Below are positions 11,062 to 22,725 of a stretch of 64,000 nt of DNA, one piece after another. Each line of letters starts with the position of its first letter. Position 1 is the stretch's first letter. Location of the stretch: assembly GCF_032884065.1 (NCBI RefSeq), contig NC_088864.1, positions 19,361,999 through 19,425,998 of the forward strand. Reading direction: 5' to 3'. The stretch comes from Artemia franciscana. Taxonomy: Eukaryota; Arthropoda; Branchiopoda; Anostraca; Artemiidae. The notes under the pieces were generated by a model, which was not told the origin of the DNA, made no database searches, and saw nothing but the letters and a program-made list of their open reading frames with translations. Both the position numbers and the translations under genes were made by a program.

Positions 11062-11900
11062 AAGAATTTAAGCGCGTTATTAATGTAATACCCTTATATA
11101 AGCGTGTAAAACAGTCGCAGAAATTGGCACAGGAGATGTTGTACTGATTTTGATTTTAGTTTTCCAATCTACTTTTCTTTCTTATTTATTGGACATTTTT
11201 CAGTCTGTATACGAAATAAAGAGTAAATCTCGTGCTTACACACCACAATTATAACAAATATTTAAAATTGACCCAGATAGAAAAACAGACATTACAGTTG
11301 TATACATTCATGTTAGAACGTATGATATAAGTCCATTGATTCATTCTTTTGACGTCAATCGTCACTGTTGAAGCTAATCACCTTGCTTTTTAAGTGGAGC
11401 ACTTATATCACGTTGCCAAGTAACTCCATCTTTTATGCCTTTATTGTATTTACATGTTGCCACTATTTCAAGTGCTTACTCAGTGACAAGAATAAAAAAA
11501 TTTGAATCACAGCATTTTTTAAAGGTAAACTCAGTTTTTTGGGGGTTGAACAGTATTTATCTGGATTGCAAGCGATATTCCTATTTGTGCTATTTTGCTG
11601 GTAAAAAAACGATGTTTTCTTGTACTCCTCCCCCTCCCCCCCCCAAAAAAAGAGGGGATGAAACTGATTTATGAATTCCATCGACTCGTTGGGAAGGGTT
11701 GACACCTCCAGTGATTTCTAAGCTTAATGGCCCTTGTGATCTATTTTTGTGGATTTGCTATATTGGTTATGTATTATTGTTCTTGGTTAAACTTAATTTC
11801 CTTTTATGCTTCTTTGTCTTTCAGGGGAAATCAAGCTCTTGACATGTTCAAACAGCAGAAAATGCAGCTTATTCAGTCAGTGGAACGTGAAATGTAGTAC
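11062..11900 (+). repeat. Segmental duplication, downstream copy, second part
   Basis: Homologous to 8,165-9,050. It contains the candidate last coding exon at 11,825-11,897. A palindromic C-run / G-run (CCCCCCC then AAAAAAAGAGGGG) near 11,630-11,655 is also present in the other copy. Confidence 0.8.
11825..11897 (+). CDS. Terminal coding exon of the unidentified (possibly PPR-like) gene
   Basis: A pyrimidine-rich acceptor (TTTGTCTTTCAG) precedes 11,825. One base (G) completes the phase-2 codon AA|G left by the exon at 1,109-1,233. The frame then reads GNQALDMFKQQKMQ and LIQSVEREM, then TAG. The short helical, Gln/Lys-rich end follows on sensibly from DTLKLFLLK of the previous exon. The intron would be 10.6 kb and loaded with repeats. 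The exon lies in the downstream copy of a segmental duplication; the upstream copy is broken. Confidence comes from the phase match, the splice sites and the nearby poly(A) signal, not from a recognised family. Confidence 0.5.
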
Positions 11901-11962
11901 CTGCTTAAAAGTTAAATTGTATATTCATTCCTTTGACAGAATACCTTTTCGCTTCTTTAAGA

Positions 11963-11968
11963 AATAAA
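11963..11968 (+). terminator. Poly(A) signal AATAAA
   Basis: Lies 65 nt after the TAG stop of the exon at 11,825-11,897, in an AT-rich 3' UTR-like stretch. Placement fits the end of the first host gene. Confidence 0.45.
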
Positions 11969-12149
11969 AATCAGTTTCCTTCAGTTTCAGTATTCAGTTT
12001 CAGTTTGTTTATTGACAAAAAAAAAAAAAAAAATCACTCATTTGTTAAATGACTAAAGTTGAGTTGGGATTGACGACGCCTGATTTTGTCTAATAAGAAC
12101 TACTAAAAGATGGGACAAATATTTATTTATTTGTTTCTAACTCGTCATA

Positions 12150-13640
12150 CAATACACAATTACTCAGAGACAGAGTATATAGAGAAAGCGACAACAAAAA
12201 ACAGTAAAAAAGAAAAAAAAGACACCACAACTATTAGAACAATTTATAAAGAACACTTATAAAACACTGAGCAACTTTTACGGACATACAGCTTTGAATA
12301 TCACTGTATAAGAACGGGATACCTTGGATAGAAATTGATTTTGCGATTGTGTTTTGAGACACGTTCTGAAAGAACTATTGCTGGGTCGGCTGTTTTAGAA
12401 TTGTGGGCTAATGCTGAATTGTGGGCTCATGGGGTAAATGAAGTAAATATTTTGCAAATTTGAAATATACTGTACGGAGTTTACGTTTATTTGTTTTTGA
12501 GAAATTTTCCAAAGTGAAGCTGTGTATAGAAAATGTGATAGCAATGTTGAATTAAATAGTTTAGCGAGGATTATTCGGTCGGAACGTTTTTTACTTCAGG
12601 CATGTCAAGCATAAGACGCACCACATCTTTTTTTTTCAAGGTGGGAAATCAACAGCAAGCGGGTTTACTTTAGGAATAGGCCATTTGATAGACCAAGATA
12701 AAGATAATTTTAAATTTGCTTTCCCAAAAACGTCCCAGTTGGAAAGACGATGTGGGACCCGAATTACCCAAATTAAATGGAAGAACCTTGGATTTCACAG
12801 AATTCGGTTCCAGGTCCTATTTGGAATATTCACACTCAGGTATGCTGAAGTTTTCTTCGTTACGCTGTAATGACCTGCTAAGATTAAGAACATCAACCGC
12901 ATAATAGACAAGTGTCACGTTTGTTACTGCCTCGGTGCATGAGATAAGCATTTTGATTGAGCGTCTAGGATACCATTGTTAAAAAGAGTAGGCGAAGTTA
13001 TTGCACCTTGACACGCACCTTTATCAACAGAAACAAAAGTATTCGGATCATTCGGCGGGGTACTGGGACAAGAAACTGTGTCATGGAGCACGTGTTAAAT
13101 TAGATGAATTGGAAAACGGCAGGTTAAATGGATTTGTAATTTTAATACGTATTTAAAGCCGTGAACATAAATTTTTCAAGGTACGAATAATAGAGGGATG
13201 AACATCTCTTTTTTCCGTATGAAGGAGCATGACTCCATATACAAATGTACGCCTAACATCGTGTGCTGCTAGAACAAGACTTTCCGGGGCTAGTTCAGTC
13301 TATATAAGGACATTAGCTACAACACTAAGGCCGTCAACACACCCTTTTTTATTCGGAAAAACAAAATGGTTTGGCGGAACGCTATATTTCTCCAGCTCAT
13401 CAACTAAACAAAAAAGCCCAAACAGTTTACAGAATGTAGGGATAGGAGGGAGATCACCAATGCAAAAGGATGACGGTGATGTAATAGTATCAAAAATCAT
13501 GTGCATGAGCAATTCGAGGTGTGACATAGGCAAAGGGGCTCCATGGATAACATGAAATGCGCTAATATTATCTATACCAAACGAAGCTTTTTCTTTGAGC
13601 TTAGAAACTACCGTTATCAGGGCTTGCACTGTAACAAGAT
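12150..13640 (-). mobile_element. LINE-D relic, copy 1 (reverse transcriptase)
   Basis: The minus strand of 13,300-13,629 reads KEKASFGIDNISAFHV, then SPSSFCIGDLPPIPTF, then FVFPNKKGCVDGLSVVANVL: finger and early palm motifs of a reverse transcriptase. Further on come ACQGAITSPTLFNNGILDAQ (motif B) and VTLVYYAVDVLNLSR (motif C; YADD changed to YAVD). After that comes a thumb-like stretch near 12,400-12,600. Stops and frameshifts are frequent. A second relic of the same family is split around 37.6-39.9 kb. The clade is not named. Confidence 0.75.
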
Positions 13641-13886
13641 AGTGAGACTCTGAGTAGACAAATGAAATTCACCAAGTTAGTTTTTATATTTATGGTCTAA
13701 ATTATACTTGTTATGTTTATTTCCTTTTTTGCAGGAAGTTACCAAAGGCTTTTTTAACTTGCATTCGTCCCGGGATTTACTGAATAGAATAGTATTTTTT
13801 CACTTGACCAGTACCATTATTAATTTAAATGATTTTGAATATGGTTGTAGATTTTGATAGAGTGCGTCCACTTGAGAATACTACTA

Positions 13887-14665
13887 CTAATAACTCACTG
13901 CAGCACCAAGCCGCGTGAGGCCAACACAGCTACGCACGTTCCTCCTCCAACCTAATCTATTTAAAGCCTCCCTCTTTACACCCTCCCAGGAAGTTCCCAT
14001 TTCCTTTAAATCTTTATTTATGACATCCTCCCATCCCAGACAAGGACGACCTGCTTTCCGTATAGCCCCAGACGGTTGACCAAAAAGGACAATCTTCGGT
14101 AATCTGTCATCCTTCATCCGTAGAACATGGCCTAGCCATCTCAACCTCTCTTTCATCATAGTCCCAGAAAGCGGGATTGAACGACACTTTTCGTACAACC
14201 TACTGTTTGAAATACGGTCAGTCAGCCGGGTACCCAGAACATTCCGTAGGCAATTTCTCTGGAAAACGTCTAGTAAATTTTCATCTGCTTTTCGGAGTGC
14301 CCATGCTTCAGAGCCATATTTGACCACTGTCATCACTGTAGCTTCCAATATTCTAATCTTGGTTTGTAGACTTATCTTTCTATTCTTCCAAACTTTTTTA
14401 ACTGTGAAAAAACACCCTGAGCCTTAACTATTCTACTTTTAACATCTTCACTGCTCCCACCATCTTTACTAATAATACTACCAAGGTAACTGAAGCTCCC
14501 AACCTGATCAATCTTTTCGTTACCTAATGTCACATGTTCATCTTCATTTATTCCTAGCCTTAGTTACTTAGTCTTCTTAACATTAATTTTCAAGTCTATT
14601 TTAGCACCCTGAACTCGTAAAACCTCTAAAAATTCATTCATTTTGCTCACACTTTGTTCTTCAAT
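13887..14665 (-). mobile_element. LINE-B fragment, copy 1 (3' half of the reverse transcriptase ORF)
   Basis: The 153-codon minus ORF at 13,887-14,348 reads VVKYGSEAWALRKADENLLD, RLTDRISNSRLYEKC, RLRWLGHVLRMKDDRLPKI and a GRPCLGW motif: the C-terminal region of an RTE-like endonuclease-reverse transcriptase. Upstream, out of frame, are VGSFSYLGS-type and KINVKKTK-type segments, to about 14,665. LINE-B is distinct from LINE-A at sequence level but has the same architecture. The 5' part is missing, as expected from incomplete target-primed reverse transcription. Confidence 0.85.
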
Positions 14666-14830
14666 TCAACAATTCTTTGTTCTTCTGTTGCTTGTAATTC
14701 TCGCTGCTGATCATCTTGTAACTGTATATTTCTTTTTTCTCGCGGTCGTATATCTTCTAACCATCCATTTCTCTGTTCCTCATTTTTATTTTTATTGGTT
14801 CTGATCCTCATTGTCGCAGGTCATTTAACC

Positions 14831-14861
<31 letters not shown>

Positions 14862-15480
14862 CACTTTCGTTTTTGAGTCGTTGTGATTCTCGCTATCACT
14901 TGTTTTTTAACTGAATATTTCTATGCTCTTCAATTCCGTTTTTGACTTGTTCTAATTTTCAGTTTCGCTAATATTTTGACTATATATCTCTGATCTTTAT
15001 TTTCTTTTATCATTGCTTCACATATTTTTTCAGTGTCTCCTGCCCTAGTTGCTTGGATTGGTCTTATTGCTTTTGATAGTCTTGGTTTTCATTGTCACCC
15101 GTCCTACTTATAAATTTATCAGGTCGTTCTCTTGATCTTGTCTCATTTGATGGTCCAGTTTGTTCATTTGGAGCTTATGGTTTTGTCCTCTTTTTCTTTT
15201 TTGTACTCATTTTGTCCTAACGTTAATTTACGGTTGTGTTCCTTGGATATAATGAAACTGCTGAAAATGCCTATTGAGATTCACATCACAGAATATGGGC
15301 ACATGAATCTACAAATTCCCAAATTTTGTTCTACAAATGCTTCTAAAATTATTTTAAAATCTATTTTCCTTGTATCTTCAATTTCAGTCAACTTGGTTGC
15401 TAAACCATTTAGTCTATCCTGATTTATTGTTGATATCACGTACTTTTTTTAATTGATTTTAGCCTTAAAAATGATCTCTC
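14666..15480 (-). other. Possible coding relic, basic and Gln-rich on the minus strand
   Basis: The minus strand has broken frames rich in K, R, E and Q (for example QLQDDQQRELQATEEQRIVE near 14,650-14,750). A 30-T run (14,832-14,861) lies inside. At 15,310-15,420 another minus frame reads GLATKLTEIEDTRKIDFKI. This looks like remains of a mobile-element protein, but I cannot assign a family. The plus-strand 96-codon ORF at 15,132-15,422 is probably its shadow. Confidence 0.25.
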
Positions 15481-18190
15481 TTCAGAAGCAACGCTTGCTG
15501 AAATTGTTAAAAAAAATTTACAATTTCGAAAATTAGGTGTTCATTTTGATGGCGCCAAACGCTGGGCCCGAACGTTCCAATAGCCCTTTTTCTGGTCCTG
15601 CTAAGTTCATTGGTGTATTACGTTAAGTCTAGTTTAAAAGACGCTATAATGGGAAGGTGGTTGGATAATTGGTAATTAGATATAACGTAACCACAGAAAT
15701 TGGGAGATCAATCGAAGTAAACAAATGGTCTGTATTTGATGTATGAGATTAAGTGTGAATGCATGTGAAATTTTTAGTTTTTGACTGCACAATCAGATCA
15801 TCAGAATTTTTTTTAATTAATGGGCAAATACAAATTTATCACTATGCAAGATAGTGATAGAATCATGATTTAATACTCGCTAAAACTGAAGTTGCCCGGC
15901 CTCCCGACGTCCGACCTCAGGAATGAATACGCTTTGTGGGAACCGAAAAAGTACGATAGTCTCTACTCCTATCGAATAAACTGAGAATAGGGCATCTGAG
16001 GAAATGTTCCCGAATACAGAGTAGATCATTTTTCAGCAGCATACCTTCCAATACTGATATTTTTTCAAGAAATTACTCCTTATGTTCCATGAAATAATTC
16101 TCACATCTCGGTACTGTTTAGTAGAGAGCCCTGGTGGGTACATTACAAATTAGTTTTTTCACTATCGAGATTGGACAGTCACTGGTGTGGCAAGAAATTT
16201 TACAAGTAATATAGAACATTGACTTGGAGCACGGATTCTCACGGAATGAGATATGCTCGGAAGAACCGCATCTTCAACACAAGGTCACATTTTTACACTC
16301 CACTGTATTGTGAACAACTTGATGACACTTCAAACACTTTTTTGGTATGAAAATTAATTGTTGAGACGGCAGTCTTCCGTAGTTTATTTTAATAGATTCA
16401 TTCAGGAATGTCTGCAAAGGAAGTTGTTATTCAAAATAAACTCAAGTATGCTGAAGTTCAAACAATTGACATAAATGTTTACGCTTTGAAATCTAGTCAA
16501 TACGTGAACTAGAATACTTGAATTGCGTTTTCTTTCGGAAGACCATACATATGCGAACGGTAAACTGCAGTTTTTGAAGAAAAGGCAATTATTTCTAGTA
16601 AACATTTCTTAATTTGTAAAAAGAAAAAAATGGACACGAAACTTATAAATTTCATTTATCTTTGCCTTGCAACCAGGCACGTACACAAAGGTGAAGGGGG
16701 CTCAGTGGCGGCCTTCTCGAGAAATTCTAACTTTATCTTAATAACTGGACACATATTACTCGTATTTTTAATCATTTTTTGTTCGAAAACATAGGTTTGA
16801 AGCGCGCCCATGTTAATAATAAAGCCATTTTTAATCTGAAAAACGCAACATATATCCTTTCCATATAAAACATCGCTATTTAAATTTCGGCAAGTATTTT
16901 AATAGAAAGTGATATTTGAGATCGCCTGTGTAGATGAATCCTTTGCTAAATGGGTGGCTTAATATACTAAACCAGAATTGTGTTTACAAAACCATTAAAA
17001 ACAGGATTAGACTATAAACAGCTTCTAAGATTCCATCAATGAATCCCCACCTTATCTTAAAGAACTTTCTTCTCTTTTTCTTTTCTTTCACACACAAAAT
17101 AAAACCGTTTTGTAAACTTTCTCAAAACGGAGTTTAGCACAGAAAAGATTATAGGTCAAAAGCTATCGTGAAATAAGCACATGTTGACACAATATAGTTG
17201 ATTTTGGTTCTTTTCATTGGAGAGACGTGATATTCAGTCTCCATCTGTGGGTGGGAATAAGCCCATATCGGTAGTTAACATTATACTGCTTCATTAGCAT
17301 AACGCGCCCGTGATTTGAAGATTTGATTCGTGATTTGATTGATTTGAATGACACACGGGCGGATAATAGATAGACTTATCTATCAACAAATGAACTAAAA
17401 TTATTTTTATACAATACTAATAAGTGCTTATGTCAGATTTGCTTGTAGATCAATCAGACTATCTGCCTTGGCTTTTTCTACAATTAGCCATGACTTGATG
17501 CCCACAACTACTTGATTTTAATTCATGCCAGATTCGAATTAAAATCTAGTAATTGTGTCAAGTCGTTGTGCATAAGAATAATGTTTGTCGTTCGTGAAGG
17601 GGAGAGTGAATTATGTCTACTGGTGTGGCTATCTAATTTGCGTAAGGTTAGGTACATTATAGTGGTTTCAGCAATAAGATTAATTGAGATGTCAGAACTT
17701 TTGTTTTGTTGCAAGCATTATGAAAATGGTTAATATGAAAATCAAGGCTAATGAACGATCTTATTGAGGTTCACTGCACAACAAAAGACCCTTAGATTGT
17801 GTAAAGTATCTGAAAAATGACCTATAGCAGTTACGTAATAACTATTAGCTATTGTGTTTTTTTTTAGTGGAAAAACTAATACTAAAATTTTAGATGGCTT
17901 TGAAGTTTCATCAAACATTTAAATAGAAGGCAACTAATAGGAAATAATAATAACAAAGAAATATCAAGGAAAGCTAAGCAACAATATATTCCATTAAACT
18001 AAATATTTGAGCTTATAGACCCCAAATTCCTTCCCAGGGAAGAATCTCCCCCTTCCTCCCTTGCTAGTCGATCCTTACCTATAAATGGGGAAAATCATTG
18101 TTTAAAAACTCACAGAAGCTATTTTGGTCTCATTACAGTCATACTCTGTTCTATATTGCATTTACATGTTTACCTCTTTCAATTTTGATA
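15481..18190. other. Unassigned intergenic DNA
   Basis: No gene recognised. An inverted repeat GCGCCCGT / ACGGGCGG occurs near 17,307-17,364 with a TTTGAT-rich centre. At 16,675-16,725 a CACGTACACAAAGG...GGGGGCTCAGTGG block looks like a repeat fragment. ORFs of 60-73 codons here are in low-complexity AT-rich DNA. Confidence 0.4.
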
Positions 18191-18194
18191 AATA

Positions 18195-18600
18195 ACGAAG
18201 TTAATAAGCTATTTGGAGGACAATATGTTCTCCATAGACAGCATTATTTTTAAACTGTACAAGTTTTAGAACCTTAACTTTTCAGTTTTGAGTTTGGTTT
18301 AGGGAGATACCTCAGATGTTAATTTGGCTTTGACTATAGATGGCATAGCAACTGAATCTCTTAAATATATTTTTTTCAATGAGGTTTTACGGACAACCAG
18401 AAGGTAAATCAAAAAACGGAGCAGCGAGATGAACGCTTTTTGGCACAGTGAATAAAAACGGGCTTCCAGTTGTCTTTTTTGGTGTTTTTTCATTAAACTG
18501 CCAAATAATAACCAAATAATTGCCAAATAGTCCTTAGCCAAGAACTCTGATATCAATATGTATGACGTAATAGGATTTTTCCCACAGTCCAACTGTTATC
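18195..18600. repeat. Tandem duplication unit 1 (about 560-bp spacing)
   Basis: Matches 18,753-19,155 with an offset of about 559 bp. A plus-strand stretch GDTSDVNLALTIDGIATESL parallels GDASDVNLALTVDGLAVESL in unit 2. The reading stays in frame over 20 codons but is embedded in stops here. The two units are separated by a minisatellite. Confidence 0.7.
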
Positions 18601-18629
18601 AGAAACATTTGGTGGGACGGTGAAAATAA

Positions 18630-18745
18630 GGTGTGCGTGTAACTCAACCCCCATTTAAGGGAACCCCAAACCAATGAACCCGCGTGCTACTGAACCCCAT
18701 TTAATTGATCCCCCTTGTAACTGAACCCCCATACTCAGTTTTTCA
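18630..18745 (-). repeat. Degenerate minisatellite, GGTTCAGTTACAC-type, minus orientation
   Basis: Irregular iterations of AACTGAACCCCC, TGAACCC(G/C) and ACTCAACCCCC, about 15-18 bp apart. The same motif, in the opposite orientation and next to the same TACTGAAAAACTGAG border, forms the array at 22,260-22,515. Confidence 0.65.
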
Positions 18746-18752
18746 GTATTGA

Positions 18753-19155
18753 GCTTATAAGTTATTAAGCTTTTGGGAAGATAATATCTTCTCCATAGAA
18801 AGCATTATTTTTAAATTGAACAAGTTTTGGAACCTCGACTTTTCAGTTTTGATTTTGGTAAGGGAGATGCCTCGGATGTTAATTTAGCTTTGACCGTAGA
18901 TGGCCTAGCAGTAGAATCTCTTAATATCTTTTTTTTTTATAATGGGGTTTCAGGGACAAACCAGAAGGTAAATCAACCATTGGAACTACAAGAGAAATGC
19001 TTTCTGACACAGCGTAGGAAAACGGGGTTCCAGTTCGCTGATTTCTTTGGCGCTTTTTCCTTAAATTGCCAAATGATAATGCATCCTCAGCAAAGCACTC
19101 TAATATGGATGTATATGACGTAGAAGGATTATTCCCACCGTCCAATTGTTAGCGG
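18753..19155. repeat. Tandem duplication unit 2
   Basis: Partner of 18,195-18,600. A 98-codon plus ORF (18,827-19,123) and a 74-codon minus ORF cover it. Neither is intact in unit 1, apart from the shared SDVNLALT segment. Unidentified. Confidence 0.7.
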
Positions 19156-21140
19156 AAAATTTTGTTGGAATTGTGAAAACAGAATACTTAGTTTTTAAGT
19201 ATTCGACAAATATAAGGCACTATCACGGGGTAAAATATAAGTTAGAATCTTTACATTTTCACCCTTGTTGGAGTCGTTATTTTTTCAAGTCATATTGACA
19301 AGGTCATTTATAAAAAAAACACAGTTTTATTGTCGCAGAAAAGAAGAAAATCAAATGTCTCACATCACTAAAGCGGAATCATTTCTCTTATTTTAGGTGA
19401 AACAGACCTTTCCTGAACGTTGGGTAATAAACATCTGTGTTAAAAATCTTGAACTTTGTTTAGATATCTTTCAGGATAGCACCTAAAAAGGGCATGGGAA
19501 AGGGACTAGTAGCACTCAGGCCTTTTTCAACATACACTGAAAGTTAAACTTAATGCCTTCAGCTGTTCTTGATATATTGCAGATACGTTTTCTTGCAAAA
19601 CTGGATGGACGTCGTATCTTTTGATTTATTTGAAGGTGCCCCAAAATATATCCCGAACGATGTGACGGTTGATACCATCAGCCGGTCTCAAGATATTGCT
19701 GGTATTTCCTTTTCATAACCAGTAAAGGACCAAGTGTTGTTTTTTTGTATTTGACATTTTTTGGCATTTCTCTAAAGGTCAACATTGAAGCTGGGGTAAA
19801 ACTGTCCCTTCCCTTTTGAATCTTAAGAAAGGCACTGGATTTTTTACTTCAATTCGAATGAACCCCCTTTAAATTTGATATAAAACTTTTTTTCAATTAA
19901 AACTTTATGTTTTAGCAATAAGCAGCTGGCTTAGTTTACAGCCCTCACCCCGGGAACTGTTGGCGGTGCTGTTAACCCTGGATGCATGGTTATTTGGCCT
20001 TTGGACTATTTTGAACAAAATGGCTATTTCAAAACTTTGATGGGATGCCTTTGAGGAAAAATATTGGTTAGGAGGGAGAGGCTGGTTTTCTTGGTGTCCT
20101 CTGACAACCTTTGATTCTTCAAAAGTGAACTAGAACTTTCAATTTCCAATCTAATGAGCCTCCTCCAAAGTTTATACAACCATTTCTTCCATTAAAACCA
20201 CATAGTTTAACAATGGGTAACTATTTTTTTCATTAAAGTGCAAATTAATTTCTGGTTTTGAGAAGGCATAGGGGCTGTCATATCAAAATCTGCTTGCTTT
20301 TAGGTTGAATCAGTTAGTTATTTTAATTTCTGTTTGCTTTCGATTTTATTCATTTATTGATGGTGATTTGTGGTATTTTTACCCTTGGTAGATTATTCGA
20401 TTCTGTTTCTACTCATTTTTTGGTTTAATGGAGTTACTTTTTTTTCTTTGGAAAACTTATTTCGTAGAATTGTTCCTTAAATTAGTTATAATATAAAATA
20501 AATCATTGAAGCCTTATAGGTCTTCTGCATAGGCAAAGCTATCGCATTGTTTTTTTTTGTTTTTTGGTTTGTTTTTTTTTCAGCACTTTTCTAGTAGTTA
20601 AGACTTAGACAGGTAGCATGAAATACTCTTAGTTTTTCATTGTTGGTAAACTCTAACTTCCGCAGCTTGAACGTATCTTATTTTTTCATCAATTGAGAGT
20701 TTTATGGCAGTCATTTTGGGAAATTCCAAAATGAAATGATTATAGGACACTTGGCCCCTCCCACTCCTCTTTTCACATCCCTTCCCCTAAAGGCATCCGA
20801 TCAATATTTCAACTTAGGTATTTTGTTCAATATAGCTGAAAATTAATATAGCTATGCCACTAGGGATGACAAGACCACCTTCAACCATTGAATAAGGGCT
20901 GTAGTTGATTCAATTTGCCCATTGTCTAGACATGGGAGATTTATGGTTTTAAAGGGATGCAGTGGCGTAACTTTGTTAAAATCTGGGGGGGGGGGTAAAA
21001 ATTAGCCAATTTTCCCAAATTAAGTGAAAATGCCAATGAAAAATGAGCCTTGTAGTACCAGAAAGGCAAAGATATATGCTGCAGAAAAATAACCCGATTC
21101 TCTGGATGCTTGAATTGTGTAGGCTTATCTTAGTCCTAGT
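19156..21140. other. Unassigned intergenic DNA with one repeat-family match
   Basis: 19,540-19,640 (TGCCTTCAGC(T)GTTCTTGATAT, GTATCTTTTGATTTA) matches the degenerate array at 24,240-24,790. The rest is AT-rich with G-runs at 20,985-20,995. No gene recognised. Confidence 0.4.
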
Positions 21141-21149
21141 CAAGTGAAT

Positions 21150-21455
21150 TGTTATGCTAGATTTAGGATCCTTTGTCTGAGAGGGTGAGGGTTCGATTCC
21201 TAGTTTACCCAATTATTTGGTTTAGAACGGGAGTCAGTGACTTGACTCTGTAAGCTCAGCCAGAGTCGACCCAGCTCTAAGTGGGTACCTGGAGAAATCT
21301 GTAGAAGGTAAACAGGAAGGGTGTGTGAAAGCACAGGATGGTTGACCCCCGGTCCTCCATTGCACTTCCTTGCTGAAGGTCCAAGAAACGGAGATCAGCA
21401 CCGCCTGTAGGGACAGTAAAGTCCAATGCCGTTTTCTTTACCTTTTTTTATCTTA
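21150..21455 (+). repeat. tRNA-derived SINE, copy 1 (5'-truncated head)
   Basis: Retains the B-box (GGTTCGATTCC, 21,190-21,200) and the shared body: GAGTCGACCCAGC, GGGTACCTGGAGAAATC, AAACAGGAAGGGTGTG, then a T-rich end after TTTCTTTACC. The A-box region is degraded. Same family as 26,526-26,857 and 45,932-46,219. Confidence 0.8.
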
Positions 21456-21715
21456 GTTTTGATAATATTTTTGAATAGACTAAATTTCAGCTTGGGGTGG
21501 AGAAACTGGAGTTGCTACTGAGAGACAAAGTTCCAAGCAGCAAATTATACTAGTTGTGTGGGGGCATGTTTGATTTTTGGCTTCAAAAAAGGTTAAATAT
21601 GTTAAGGTGATGATGCTCTTCTGGATTCTTAAGGGGAGTGCCTAGCTATATCAAAACCCATTATGTTCAGGTAGCTTGTAAAAGGGGCTGGTTAAGAGGC
21701 AGCAATATTTAGGAA

Positions 21716-21973
21716 ATGGTTTTGGGTATTACGTCGAAACTTACAGGATACGGTAGTTGGTATGTTCAACCAACCAAAAGAGGAAGCGTGTACGCTACTA
21801 CCGCTACTACTACGACTACTACTGTGACTACTACGGCTACAACCCCTACTGAATTTAAAGATACTAAGGTGAAAACTTCAGGGAATGTTGATGGCGAAGT
21901 TGAGCTAAATCAAAAAACTATGTGTATGCAGTTGCAAAAGGGGGTATTAGAAATACCTTTTGAACCGCCTTGA
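21716..21973 (+). CDS. 85-codon ORF with Thr-rich low-complexity stretch, doubtful
   Basis: The frame runs from an ATG through a (ACT/ACG)-rich block giving a mostly threonine run, then a charged segment (TSGNVDGEVELNQKTM) and a stop. The triplet repeat is what keeps the frame open. There is a GTAAGT 30 nt past the stop. No family recognised; more likely chance than a gene. Confidence 0.12.
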   Translation: MVLGITSKLTGYGSWYVQPTKRGSVYATTATTTTTTVTTTATTPTEFKDTKVKTSGNVDGEVELNQKTMCMQLQKGVLEIPFEPP

Positions 21974-22259
21974 GCATTATGTTGGAGCTTTCAGGTAAGT
22001 TGATGGGTATGTTGAACTAATGCTACTTCATCTTCTACATTGTCAAATTTTAAACCTGTTCCTAGAGAGTTCCTCTCGGATTCATATCTTGGAATCTGTC
22101 AGTGTCGACAACAAAAAAGACCCTTTTTATTGAATCATCTTGACAGGCATTTATTTAATGACTTTAAAAAAACACAATTCCAACAAGGTTGAACATGCAA
22201 AGATTCTAACTTGTGTTCCCACCCATGATGTTACTTCATATTTTAAGAATACTGAAAAA

Positions 22260-22515
22260 CTGAGCATAGGGGGTAAAGTTTCACGAGGGTTAGGTACACG
22301 AGGGTTCAGTTTCACGGGAGTACAGTGTCACAGGGAATGGGATTCAGTTGCCAGAGGGCTCAGTTAGATGGGGCTCAGTTGCGCAAGAGTTCAGTTACAC
22401 CAGGATTCGGTTGCAAGGTGGGTCAGTTACGTAGAGGTCCAGTTGTACAAATGTTTCAGTTACACGGGGGTTTAGTTGCTTAAAGTTTAGTTACCGGGGG
22501 TTCAGTTGCAATGGA
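22260..22515 (+). repeat. Degenerate minisatellite, GGTTCAGTTACAC-type, plus orientation
   Basis: About fifteen imperfect units of roughly 16-18 bp built on GGTTCAGTT(A/G)CACGAGG. Inverted relative to 18,630-18,745. The ORF through it (22,140-22,367) is an effect of the repeats. Confidence 0.75.
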
Positions 22516-22725
22516 ATCCGCTAATAGATTCGTCAGCTAACAAACACGCCCAACTAATTAGTTTCGGAAACGCATTAGTTTCGGACTAAAAAAAGGTCTT
22601 GAAAGCTTAAGGGATTGTTCTATTCTATCATTAATTAAAAAAACTTTTTTCATTGAAGAAGTTTTTCAAAGAAAAGACAAGAGCTGTATTAAAAGAAAGA
22701 CGAGCAGAAATAAAGTGAAATAATA

